A stretch of 12,424 nucleotides of DNA, taken from contig JAFDTZ010000064.1 of NCBI GenBank assembly GCA_019594305.1, forward strand, positions 1-12,424, in the 5' to 3' direction. The DNA comes from Thermoplasmata archaeon (GTDB lineage Archaea; Thermoplasmatota; Thermoplasmata; Halarchaeoplasmatales; Halarchaeoplasmataceae). The notes below the pieces were generated by a model. It made no database searches and was not told the origin of the DNA. It saw nothing but the letters and a program-made list of their open reading frames with translations. Positions 1 through 7,110 of the stretch are shown one piece after another (positions within the stretch are counted from its first letter, which is position 1; every line of letters starts with the position of its first letter). A program made the position numbers and the translations under genes.

Positions 1-2028
1 GAACTCGTGGATGTGAACGCAGAGGTAACACATCCAATAGACGCGTCTTTGATCACCGAAACTACTCTCTCCGTATACGACCCGGAGGGTACCCCGGTCA
101 TAGAAGATGTCGAGATGAACTTGAAGGAAACCGACAACGATTCCCCGCCTTACTGGTCCACATTCAACCATTCCTTCGTATTGGGTGAACACACCCCGGG
201 AGGTATCTACGGTATAGTAGTAAAATCCGTCGATAACCAAGGTATCTCATCCACATTAGAATCCGCTTTTATCGTACCCAGCCATCCCGGGGTGATCGTG
301 TACCCCGACGGTACCGCAACCGCGGAACCCGGCGCATGGGTGGATTATGAAGTTAACGTACGAAACATAGGTAATATCGACGATGAATACGAGCTGTATG
401 TGAGCAAATCATCGAGAAAATGGCCTACGGTGCTTTCACACGGCGAAGAAGTTGTTGCTTTGGACGAAAACGGCGACGGAAAATGGGATTGGGTCAATCC
501 GGAATGGGACCCCGATAACACCGGTAGACCAAGACTGAACCTTTCTCCCCTTGAAAAACTAACCTTCATATTATCCAAACAGGTAGACCAGGGAGCAAAT
601 GGAGATATCGATACAACATCATTGTATGCACGATCCCTTAACTACTCCGAGGTTTCAGATAGAGCTATATTCACTACCTACACACCATATCCTTCGGAAA
701 CCCCTCATCTATACCTGCATCAAGAAGCATTCACTATGGACACATTCATAGGGACCAGCACCACCTCGGATTATATCGATACGGGCACCAGTTTAACATG
801 GACACAGACCCCCTCCTTCTCAAGAGATTTCAATCTTGTAGATCGAGCTACGGTTCACCTTTATATCATCCCAACTCATTGGGGTTGGAGAAGACCGGAC
901 GTTACCGTAACCCTGTTGGATTCAGGGAGTGAAATAAGTTCATTCACCATCTCAAAGATAGAAACAGAGGGGTGGTATGAATTTCCCATACTTGCGGATA
1001 CCGTAGTTGAAGAAGGAAATGGGTTAGAACTATCCGTCTCGTCTACCACCAGCTCCATCGAGATGATCTACGATTCGCAGGAATACCCTGCACGAGTAGA
1101 ACTTAACACAGACACGTATATACGCCTTGAAGAAATAGTCACGTACAAAAACAATTCCTTGAGCAGCGAATTCTGGGCGGGAGATGCCGTTGATGTGTAC
1201 GCCAGGGTGTCGGATCCCTTCGGATTACAGAATATCGCCAGCGTACTCATGACCATCTATGACCCCGAAGGGGAACCACTGGTATCCGATGTACCCATGA
1301 CACCCATGGAAAACGGTCCACTTTCGGACCCCGTAGGTACCTGGTTCGAAGGAGAATATCAACTCTCCGACGAGGCGATCGTAGGTGAATACACCGTGGA
1401 AGTAACCGGTACCGATCAGCAGGAAATAGTGGATGACGATAACACCATCTTTCAGATACCAGCGGGTGTGGAAGTGGACCCGGACAACGAAGGAGAGGGA
1501 CAGGCGGGTACGGAAGTATTCTACGAGCACACGGTAACTAATCTGGGCCGGGGTAACGACAGATTCGAGTTAAGCGTTTCATCCTCGCTGGGTTACAATA
1601 TTACACTCTACGACGAGCACGGTAACGTAATAGCCGTGGATATAGGCGGTAACGGTAACTGGGACTACGTGGACCCCGCATGGGATACTACCGGAAGCGG
1701 AAGCCCGGACACCGGTAAATTGAAGATGGGAGAATCTCTGAACATAACTATCGGAATAGAGATACCGGCCAACGCCGAAGGCTTACTTGAAGATGTAACC
1801 ACCATAACGGCGACATCATGGAGGGATCCGTCAGAATCGGATTCCGCCACCGATACCACCAGTATTCCGGAATATTCACATTTGATGTTACCTGTGGGTG
1901 TGCTGTTCTTCCTTTTCTTCGGATGGTTTGCCCACCGACGCTTCGTACTCGACGAGTCAAAGGAATCATCTCAGAAAGATCAAACGAAAAAAGAGAAAGA
2001 TATTGAAGGGGCGGAGATAAATTCATGA
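1..2028 (+). CDS. Membrane-anchored surface protein with duplicated beta-rich modules (5' end outside window)
   Basis: The frame is open from base 1 (GAA CTC GTG), so the gene probably starts upstream; numbering here counts the GTG at base 7 as residue 1. Two copies of one module are visible. Each has a segment containing YDPEG (residues 24 and 418), then an NEW3/DUF11-like beta segment containing WD(W/Y)V(N/D)P (from residues 160 and 552). The copies are about 392-394 residues apart. Between them (about 235-385) lies a different, jelly-roll-like region. A hydrophobic helix (about 625-643) follows an IPEYS motif; after it come HRR and a charged tail of about 30 residues. The layout suggests an extracellular protein held by a C-terminal membrane helix. 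The loop at 153-161 (DENGDGKWD) resembles a calcium site. I cannot name the family or a ligand. Other envelope genes lie downstream, which supports a surface role. The stop is TGA. Confidence 0.85.
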   Translation, partial: ELVDVNAEVTHPIDASLITETTLSVYDPEGTPVIEDVEMNLKETDNDSPPYWSTFNHSFVLGEHTPGGIYGIVVKSVDNQGISSTLESAFIVPSHPGVIVYPDGTATAEPGAWVDYEVNVRNIGNIDDEYELYVSKSSRKWPTVLSHGEEVVALDENGDGKWDWVNPEWDPDNTGRPRLNLSPLEKLTFILSKQVDQGANGDIDTTSLYARSLNYSEVSDRAIFTTYTPYPSETPHLYLHQEAFTMDTFIGTSTTSDYIDTGTSLTWTQTPSFSRDFNLVDRATVHLYIIPTHWGWRRPDVTVTLLDSGSEISSFTISKIETEGWYEFPILADTVVEEGNGLELSVSSTTSSIEMIYDSQEYPARVELNTDTYIRLEEIVTYKNNSLSSEFWAGDAVDVYARVSDPFGLQNIASVLMTIYDPEGEPLVSDVPMTPMENGPLSDPVGTWFEGEYQLSDEAIVGEYTVEVTGTDQQEIVDDDNTIFQIPAGVEVDPDNEGEGQAGTEVFYEHTVTNLGRGNDRFELSVSSSLGYNITLYDEHGNVIAVDIGGNGNWDYVDPAWDTTGSGSPDTGKLKMGESLNITIGIEIPANAEGLLEDVTTITATSWRDPSESDSATDTTSIPEYSHLMLPVGVLFFLFFGWFAHRRFVLDESKESSQKDQTKKEKDIEGAEINS

Positions 2029-2052
2029 TAACATCTGTTGATATTACAAAAA

Positions 2053-2094
2053 TTAAATATACCGCTGGAATACCTCTATTGGTATCAAGGGGTG
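2053..2094 (+). promoter_or_regulatory. Possible TATA box and Shine-Dalgarno for the zinc-ribbon/TPR gene
   Basis: TTAAATAT at 2053-2060 is a plausible archaeal TATA box; initiation about 27 bases downstream would fall near 2083. AAGGGGTG at 2087-2094 ends seven bases before the ATG at 2102 and resembles a Shine-Dalgarno, which supports that start. The leader would be only about 18 bases. The AT-rich stretch could also be chance, because only 73 bases separate this gene from the previous stop and the two could be co-transcribed. Confidence 0.45.
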
Positions 2095-2101
2095 CCGGAT
2101 A

Positions 2102-5100
2102 ATGAGCGAAGAGACCTTGAAATGCCCTGTATGTGGAAATATGAATACGAGTCCATCTAGGGAATGCAAGGTCTGTTTCAGTTCTTTGGTAGAGATGGAT
2201 GAAAAAGAGAGAAGTATACTTAAAGCGCTGCAGCATATTTCAGGTGTTGGTAGACAAAAAGCACAGAAGATACTAGATTCCGGGATAACCTCTTTAAACC
2301 AGCTGGAAAAGGCGGACCTGGATAGCTTCCTCAGAGTGGATGGGATCGGTGAGGCGACGGCACAGGATATTTTGGAGACCATCGAAGGATCGAAGAAAGA
2401 GGACGGAGGATTGTATCTGTGCGGTGAATGCGGTGCATTCGTTGGTGAGAATTCTACTAGCTGCCCCAATTGTGGGATCGGAATGGAGGAAGAAGTAGAT
2501 GAAGAACCGCATATAGATGATGAATCACAAATTCAAGATAATATAACTGAAGATACAGAAGAAGGAGATTCTCTCTATCTATGTGGAAACTGCGGTTCTT
2601 TTATATCCGACACTCTGTTACAATGTCCTTTTTGTGGGGCAGACCTTGAAGATGAAAAGGAAGAAACTTCTGAAACGGTGGATGGATCATTCATGGCTCA
2701 AGGTGGACTTGAGCAAGATGGTGAGGAAGGTGAACTATATCTGTGCACCAATTGCGGTTCCTTTGTTAGCGAAAGTTCAGACATATGTACTTCCTGTGGA
2801 TTTTCTTTCTCGGACGAAGTAGTTTCAACCGATGTCACACCTAAGGAAGCAGACGATAAAAAAATAGACGAATTAAAAAGAGAACAGGAAATGGAGCTAA
2901 AACCAGAAGAACCATTTATTGATATCGAAGAGGACATATCGGAGGAGCCGGAGGTGGATGACTCAGACATTGAAGAGCTAGACAAGGAGATAGAAGAAGC
3001 CCTTGAGAAAGAATTGGGTATGTCGGCGAGTACCATTAGGGCACTTTCTTTGGGTGGAAATATTAAATTATGCAGTAACTGCGGGCGTATATGTGAAGAA
3101 GGGGAGGAGACCTGCCCCCTATGTAGTTTCTCCTTTGATGAGGGTGTCGTTGAGGTAGAACCCACACCGGATGTAGGAGGTATGGATTTATTCAAAGCGA
3201 AAGAAACTCTTATGAAGGCATTGGACCTCGAGGAGGTATCCGAGGTCGAGTTTACTGACGAAAAAACAGGTCTAGATATATGCACTTTATGCGGTGCATT
3301 TTTAAAAGAAGACAACGAAAGATGTCCCATATGCGGTTGCCTCACATCCGAAACACCGGAACTTGATATCGACTTCGATGACCAGGATATAGGTCTGGCT
3401 TACACCGACGATACAATATATATCTGTGATGCCTGCGGGGCCTTTGTTGACAGTTTTATGAAAAAATGTACTATATGCGGAAGCGAGCTCGAATACGCTA
3501 GAAGGAGGGTTGATAAAGAGTCTATTGATAAAGAAGAAGATATCACACATGAAGCCGTTGAAGCTTTCTTTGGTAGCACATCCGGCTTGGAATTGGATAA
3601 AGAACTAAAAGAGAAGGAAGTTAGTTTTTGTCATTTTTGTGGGGCTATGGTAAGCCAGGATGTCGATAGATGCTCTATCTGCCTTTCTCCTAAAAAAGAC
3701 GGATTAGATCAATTTGGATTGGATTATTCTAAAAAACATATTAGCGTAGAAAAAAGATCCGATCATGTTAGAAAAACAATACAAAGTGACAGAGATCTGG
3801 AAGCCATTGCGGATATTTTAGATAGCGACCTCGACCTGGAGGAGTTATACGAAGAAGAGATATCGGACGATTTAATAGACAAGGAATTGGGTTTGGACGA
3901 AGAAGAGATATCGGACGATTTAATAGACAAGGAATTGGGTTTGGACGAAGAAGAGATATCGGACGATTTAATAGACAAGGAATTGGGACTTGAGGGCGAA
4001 ACAACTGAAGATATCCTTGTATCAAATGAAATAGCGAAGGAAGATGAATATGGAATCGAAGACAGAGAATTAGAAGCAATAGTTGACGCACTATCTACGG
4101 ATGAGGATATTTACGAGCAAGGTTTTGAAGAACAGTTTACTAATGAAAGTGAAGATTTTGATGTCCATGATGTATTGGACGAAATAAGTGAGATGGTAAA
4201 AGCAAAAACCATTACCCCCCATATTATAACTAAAAAAACATATGACCATGAAGATGAATGGAAACGCTGTCCGATTTGCGATTCATTTGTTGATGAGGAT
4301 AGTGAGGTTTGTGGTGTCTGTAACCACTGTTTCTCAGACAGGTTAGAAGATGATATTAAAACCATTTCAAAAGTGGACCATGATGATTTAGAGGAGATAG
4401 ACACAGATTGGATAGATGAAGTATTGGAAGATGATCATCGTAAGAAGAAACCAGTATTGCTTAAAAAATCAAAACCTGAAGCATCTGAAGGCATGTTAAG
4501 AAATACCCTAGATCGATTCAAAGAATACGAAGTCCCACTCTCTAGTCTATCGCTCTTAGCATTTGGAGGGTTTTCCCTTTATTCATATGGTGATTACGGA
4601 CTTCAACACATCACGAACATTGCATTGTTGATAATCAGTATATTTTTCGGCCTTGGCCTTTTTACTTTACTGATGTTAAAAGATGATTTTTTAAAAGATT
4701 CATTTTACGGTCTTATAGGTTATTCTGTCGCTCTAAGTATGGCCGCATTCGTCCCGATAAATACGTGTTTTCTTGATACACCTCTACCTTCTATTGCAAA
4801 TATCGGTCTCTTAGGAATAGCGGTTGGAATATTCTGGATACTTGACTTCAAAATACATCATGAATACAGATATTATATAATTTGGTTCTTCGGTATCCTT
4901 CTTTTATTGATAGTGTTACTATCTGTGAACATTGCATCGATAACTACCTTCAGCGAACTCGCCTATCCTTTGATAATGACCATGGGATTGGGAACGGTAC
5001 TGGTATTCGGCGGTACTGCGAATTGGTACCGACAAGTTAGTGGAGAAGATGAGGTATACCGTCATATGGAAACAGGTCACAGACATTTGATACTTGGCGA

Positions 5101-5539
5101 CTACGAGGATGCCCTTGTATCCTTTGAAAGAGCAAACGAACTTACCGACGATGATAGTGACGAAACAATTTTAGAATACCCCTATTACAGCAAGGGAGTG
5201 GCACAATGCAGCATGGGGATGTACGAAGAGGCGATAGAAACCTTCGAAGAGTTAGTAACGATAGCTCCCGAAGGGGTGTGTACGTGGAATAACCTGGGTA
5301 TCGCTTACAGCAGAGTGGGCGATCAGCCTAAGGCAATCAAATGTTTGAAGCGTGCAATCGATATCGACCCCTCCTACGAGATATCATGGAACAATCTGGG
5401 GAATACCATGTACCGGGCAAAACGTTATTCAAAGGCACTTGAATGTTATGATAAAGCACTAGACTTGAATACAGGTTACAGAGATGCTAGATTGAATAAG
5501 TCTCAGGTAATGGTCAAACTAGCACATCAGAATTCTTGA
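2102..5539 (+). CDS. Multi-zinc-ribbon, helix-hairpin-helix, six-TM, TPR membrane protein of unknown function
   Basis: This 1145-residue protein has nine CX2C-X10-CX2C zinc ribbons, beginning at C8, C107, C161, C215, C324, C394, C442, C510 and C723. The spacing matches the short zinc_ribbon_2-type fold. A helix-hairpin-helix pair (ISGVG at 46-50, VDGIG at 79-83) follows the first ribbon. The ribbons are joined by long Asp/Glu-rich linkers, one of which carries a perfect short repeat (584-631). Six hydrophobic helices lie at about 812-830, 837-859, 868-886, 898-916, 924-944 and 953-971. Basic residues precede the first helix (RKKK, LKKSK at about 780-793), and short polar loops fit a cytoplasmic N-terminus. 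About four TPRs fill 984-1140, so both ends should be cytoplasmic. A scaffold or regulatory role is inference; helix-hairpin-helix motifs often bind nucleic acid, but no enzyme motif is visible. It could be co-transcribed with the upstream surface gene. Confidence 0.9.
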   Translation: MSEETLKCPVCGNMNTSPSRECKVCFSSLVEMDEKERSILKALQHISGVGRQKAQKILDSGITSLNQLEKADLDSFLRVDGIGEATAQDILETIEGSKKEDGGLYLCGECGAFVGENSTSCPNCGIGMEEEVDEEPHIDDESQIQDNITEDTEEGDSLYLCGNCGSFISDTLLQCPFCGADLEDEKEETSETVDGSFMAQGGLEQDGEEGELYLCTNCGSFVSESSDICTSCGFSFSDEVVSTDVTPKEADDKKIDELKREQEMELKPEEPFIDIEEDISEEPEVDDSDIEELDKEIEEALEKELGMSASTIRALSLGGNIKLCSNCGRICEEGEETCPLCSFSFDEGVVEVEPTPDVGGMDLFKAKETLMKALDLEEVSEVEFTDEKTGLDICTLCGAFLKEDNERCPICGCLTSETPELDIDFDDQDIGLAYTDDTIYICDACGAFVDSFMKKCTICGSELEYARRRVDKESIDKEEDITHEAVEAFFGSTSGLELDKELKEKEVSFCHFCGAMVSQDVDRCSICLSPKKDGLDQFGLDYSKKHISVEKRSDHVRKTIQSDRDLEAIADILDSDLDLEELYEEEISDDLIDKELGLDEEEISDDLIDKELGLDEEEISDDLIDKELGLEGETTEDILVSNEIAKEDEYGIEDRELEAIVDALSTDEDIYEQGFEEQFTNESEDFDVHDVLDEISEMVKAKTITPHIITKKTYDHEDEWKRCPICDSFVDEDSEVCGVCNHCFSDRLEDDIKTISKVDHDDLEEIDTDWIDEVLEDDHRKKKPVLLKKSKPEASEGMLRNTLDRFKEYEVPLSSLSLLAFGGFSLYSYGDYGLQHITNIALLIISIFFGLGLFTLLMLKDDFLKDSFYGLIGYSVALSMAAFVPINTCFLDTPLPSIANIGLLGIAVGIFWILDFKIHHEYRYYIIWFFGILLLLIVLLSVNIASITTFSELAYPLIMTMGLGTVLVFGGTANWYRQVSGEDEVYRHMETGHRHLILGDYEDALVSFERANELTDDDSDETILEYPYYSKGVAQCSMGMYEEAIETFEELVTIAPEGVCTWNNLGIAYSRVGDQPKAIKCLKRAIDIDPSYEISWNNLGNTMYRAKRYSKALECYDKALDLNTGYRDARLNKSQVMVKLAHQNS
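2411..2800 (+). repeat. Three zinc-ribbon units on an exact 54-residue period
   Basis: Ribbons 2, 3 and 4 of the zinc-ribbon protein begin at codons 2411, 2573 and 2735, exactly 162 bases (54 residues) apart. Each opens with LYLC and continues CX2CG(A/S)F(V/I). The acidic linkers between them have equal length but little sequence similarity. This fits old tandem duplication of a ribbon-plus-linker unit, with the metal-binding core conserved and the linker drifting. Confidence 0.85.
3851..3994 (+). repeat. Three tandem copies of a 48-bp coding repeat
   Basis: The units are 3851-3898, 3899-3946 and 3947-3994. The first two are identical at every base; the third is identical through 3987 and then diverges. 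Each encodes the 16 residues EEEISDDLIDKELGLD, so copy-number change keeps the frame. Identity at synonymous positions means the expansion is recent or kept uniform by slippage or recombination. It lies in an acidic linker between ribbons 8 and 9. Confidence 0.97.
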
Positions 5540-5541
5540 AA

Positions 5542-6885
5542 TCACTTTTTTGAAGAGAGAAGCTCTGCCGCCTCTTTGATAGCCTCCGAATATGTAGGAT
5601 GCGGATGGATAGTATCTATAATATCCTCATGTTTCAATCCCTTCTGCATAGCTATTGTGCCTTCCATTATAATGTCTGTAGCTCCCGGACAGACTAGATG
5701 CATACCTACCATTTTATTACCGCTACATACGATTTTTGCAAATCCCGTTCGTTCTCCGGTGGAGTAGCCTCTCCCAAGGGCAGACACTGGGTATGATGAA
5801 ACTTTCACATTTTGGTGGGTGGCCCTAGCATCCTCTTCTGATAAACCCACGCTAGCAATTTCCGGGTGGGTAAAAACCCCGGCGGGTACTAGATATTTAG
5901 AAAAAGCTCTTGTATCTAAACCATCTATAACATCAACAGTTATCTTAGCCTGGTAGTATGCAGTATGGGCCAACATTCCTTTCCCGGTCACATCACCTAC
6001 TGCATATATGTTTTTAATTGGGGTTCTCATATAGTCATCGGTGATGATGCAGCCGTCTTCGGCGATTATATCAAGGTCTGTTTCCGGAGGAGTTGGTTTC
6101 CGTCCCACTGAGCACAGTATCTTTTCAAATTCTAGCTCTTCATCCTTATCGCCTTCTATGACTGCCTTGAAAGGTTTACTTCCTTTTACCGTGGACACCT
6201 TTGCACCTGTTTTGACTTTAACGCCCTTGCGTTTCAAAATACCTTCCGCCTCTTCCCCCAGGGAACTGTCCATACCCGGGAGAAGGCGGTCGAGCAATTC
6301 GACTACAGTTATTTTTGTACCCATTGACGAATAGAAAAAGGCCATCTCCATGCCTATGTATCCACCGCCGATTACCAGCATAGATCCCGGAATACTGTCA
6401 AGAGTAAGAGCTCCCTTGTTTGTCAAAATGTTCTCCTCGTCAACCTTTAAAAATGGCAGGACAACCGGTTCGGAACCGGTGGCTATTATGATGTGTTCCG
6501 CTTCCAACGTTTCTCCGTTGACTTCTACTACCTTATTTTTACTTAGCTTTGCTTCGCCCTGAATAACTTTTACTCCGCTTTCGCTCAATTCTTTCTCCAC
6601 ACCCTTTCTTGATATCTTCACAGCTCGTTCCTTGTTCTTCACCAACTTGGTAAAGTCTATGGAATTCAGTGTTACATCTATCCCTTTGCGTCCCGCACCT
6701 TTTATATTATCCACGGATTCCGCCGCAGATAATAACGCCTTGGAAGGTATGCAGCCGGTGTTGGTACAAACTCCGCCTATGTCTCCCTTTTCCATGAGAG
6801 TTACATCATATCCCCTTTTCGCACCCAATGCCGCGCTCTTGTATCCCCCGGGCCCGCTACCGATCACTATTATCCGTTCACTCAT
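5542..6885 (-). CDS. lpdA: Dihydrolipoyl dehydrogenase (E3, FAD-dependent)
   Basis: This flavoenzyme reoxidises protein-bound dihydrolipoamide with NAD+ in 2-oxoacid dehydrogenase complexes or the glycine cleavage system. The 447-residue product has the family landmarks in order: FAD-binding GSGPGG (9-14), redox pair C40 and C45 in GGVCTNTGCIPSK, ATG (135-137), NAD-binding GGGYIG (173-178) with Glu196 at the end of the next strand (favouring NAD over NADP), second FAD motif YAVGD (294-298), and the C-terminal base H429 with E434 in HPHPTYSE. All key residues are present. It is slightly shorter than the usual 460-475 residues. No E1, E2, lipoate or glycine-cleavage gene lies in the window, so its partner complex is unknown. 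The related mercuric reductases would need a C-terminal Cys pair, which is absent. The ATG at 6885 starts just before the FAD motif, as usual. Confidence 0.95.
   Translation of the reverse strand: MSERIIVIGSGPGGYKSAALGAKRGYDVTLMEKGDIGGVCTNTGCIPSKALLSAAESVDNIKGAGRKGIDVTLNSIDFTKLVKNKERAVKISRKGVEKELSESGVKVIQGEAKLSKNKVVEVNGETLEAEHIIIATGSEPVVLPFLKVDEENILTNKGALTLDSIPGSMLVIGGGYIGMEMAFFYSSMGTKITVVELLDRLLPGMDSSLGEEAEGILKRKGVKVKTGAKVSTVKGSKPFKAVIEGDKDEELEFEKILCSVGRKPTPPETDLDIIAEDGCIITDDYMRTPIKNIYAVGDVTGKGMLAHTAYYQAKITVDVIDGLDTRAFSKYLVPAGVFTHPEIASVGLSEEDARATHQNVKVSSYPVSALGRGYSTGERTGFAKIVCSGNKMVGMHLVCPGATDIIMEGTIAMQKGLKHEDIIDTIHPHPTYSEAIKEAAELLSSKK
5546..5551 (+). terminator. T6 run after the zinc-ribbon/TPR gene, possible archaeal terminator
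   Basis: Six T residues on the + strand begin seven bases after the stop of the zinc-ribbon/TPR gene. Archaeal RNA polymerase can terminate at short T-runs without a hairpin. The run lies inside the C-terminal Lys codons of the convergent dehydrogenase gene, so it may just reflect those codons. No matching T-run on the - strand is obvious just past the dehydrogenase stop. Confidence 0.35.
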
Positions 6886-6910
6886 GTTATCGATAGGCTA
6901 ACCGTGATGA

Positions 6911-6918
6911 GATATTAA
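6911..6918 (-). promoter_or_regulatory. TATA box for the dihydrolipoyl dehydrogenase gene, likely leaderless
   Basis: Read on the - strand, TTAATATC (6918 down to 6911) is centred about 29 bases before the ATG at 6885. Initiation about 27 bases downstream of the box would fall within a few bases of the ATG. No Shine-Dalgarno is seen just before the start, which agrees with a leaderless transcript. Confidence 0.55.
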
Positions 6919-6950
6919 TCGTTTTTGCACGTGGACATTTACGGGCTTGA

Positions 6951-7035
6951 ACATAGATGGTTATATACCTTGATCATACATAGGATGGGTAGTGAAGACC
7001 GTACATAGAATGTAAGCACGGTAGGTCATATGACC
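6951..7035. promoter_or_regulatory. Repeat and palindrome cluster in the divergent promoter region
   Basis: This is the middle of the 225-base gap between two divergent genes. ACATAG-type motifs occur three times on one strand: ACATAGATGG at 6951, ACATAGGATG at 6978 and ACATAGAATG at 7003, spaced 27 and 25 bases. The third sits in an inverted repeat, TACAT-AGA-ATGTA (7002-7014), flanked by ACCG and CGGT (6998-7022). The perfect 12-base palindrome GGTCATATGACC (7024-7035) follows at once. These could be sites for a dimeric regulator acting on one or both genes. No ORF of useful size lies in the gap. Confidence 0.4.
6961..6967 (+). promoter_or_regulatory. Possible distal TATA box upstream of the beta-helix gene
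   Basis: TTATATA at 6961-6967 would place initiation near 6990, about 120 bases before the ATG at 7111. If used, it would give a long leader containing the inverted repeat and palindrome at 6998-7035. The proximal box at 7080 fits the start codon better, so this one is secondary or chance. Confidence 0.25.
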
Positions 7036-7079
7036 GAAGGGCTTGCCTTAACCCTCCTCTTCCTCAATGAAGGATTAAC

Positions 7080-7087
7080 TATATAAT
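7080..7087 (+). promoter_or_regulatory. TATA box for the beta-helix surface gene, likely leaderless
   Basis: TATATAAT at 7080-7087 is centred 27-28 bases before the ATG at 7111, which puts initiation at or next to the start codon. A weak AGGA at 7097-7100 is ten bases upstream of the ATG, but it would not be in the transcript from this box. The position supports the chosen start. Confidence 0.65.
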
Positions 7088-7110
7088 AATGAAGTAGGAT
7101 ATAAGATAAC

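Noticed and set aside
7..9. GTG at 7 as the true start of the first gene
   Set aside because: The frame is open through the left edge, and the module there aligns with an internal copy that continues further upstream.
2698..3345. Long - strand reading frame inside the zinc-ribbon gene
   Set aside because: It lies wholly within a strongly coding + strand gene; its Ser-rich product is the complement of acidic codons, and no domain is visible.
3851..3994. Possible CRISPR-like array from the tandem 48-bp units
   Set aside because: Units are contiguous with no spacers, stay in frame in a coding linker, and only three copies exist.
5542..6885. Mercuric reductase
   Set aside because: The C-terminal Cys pair and N-terminal metal-binding domain are missing; the motifs are those of dihydrolipoyl dehydrogenase.
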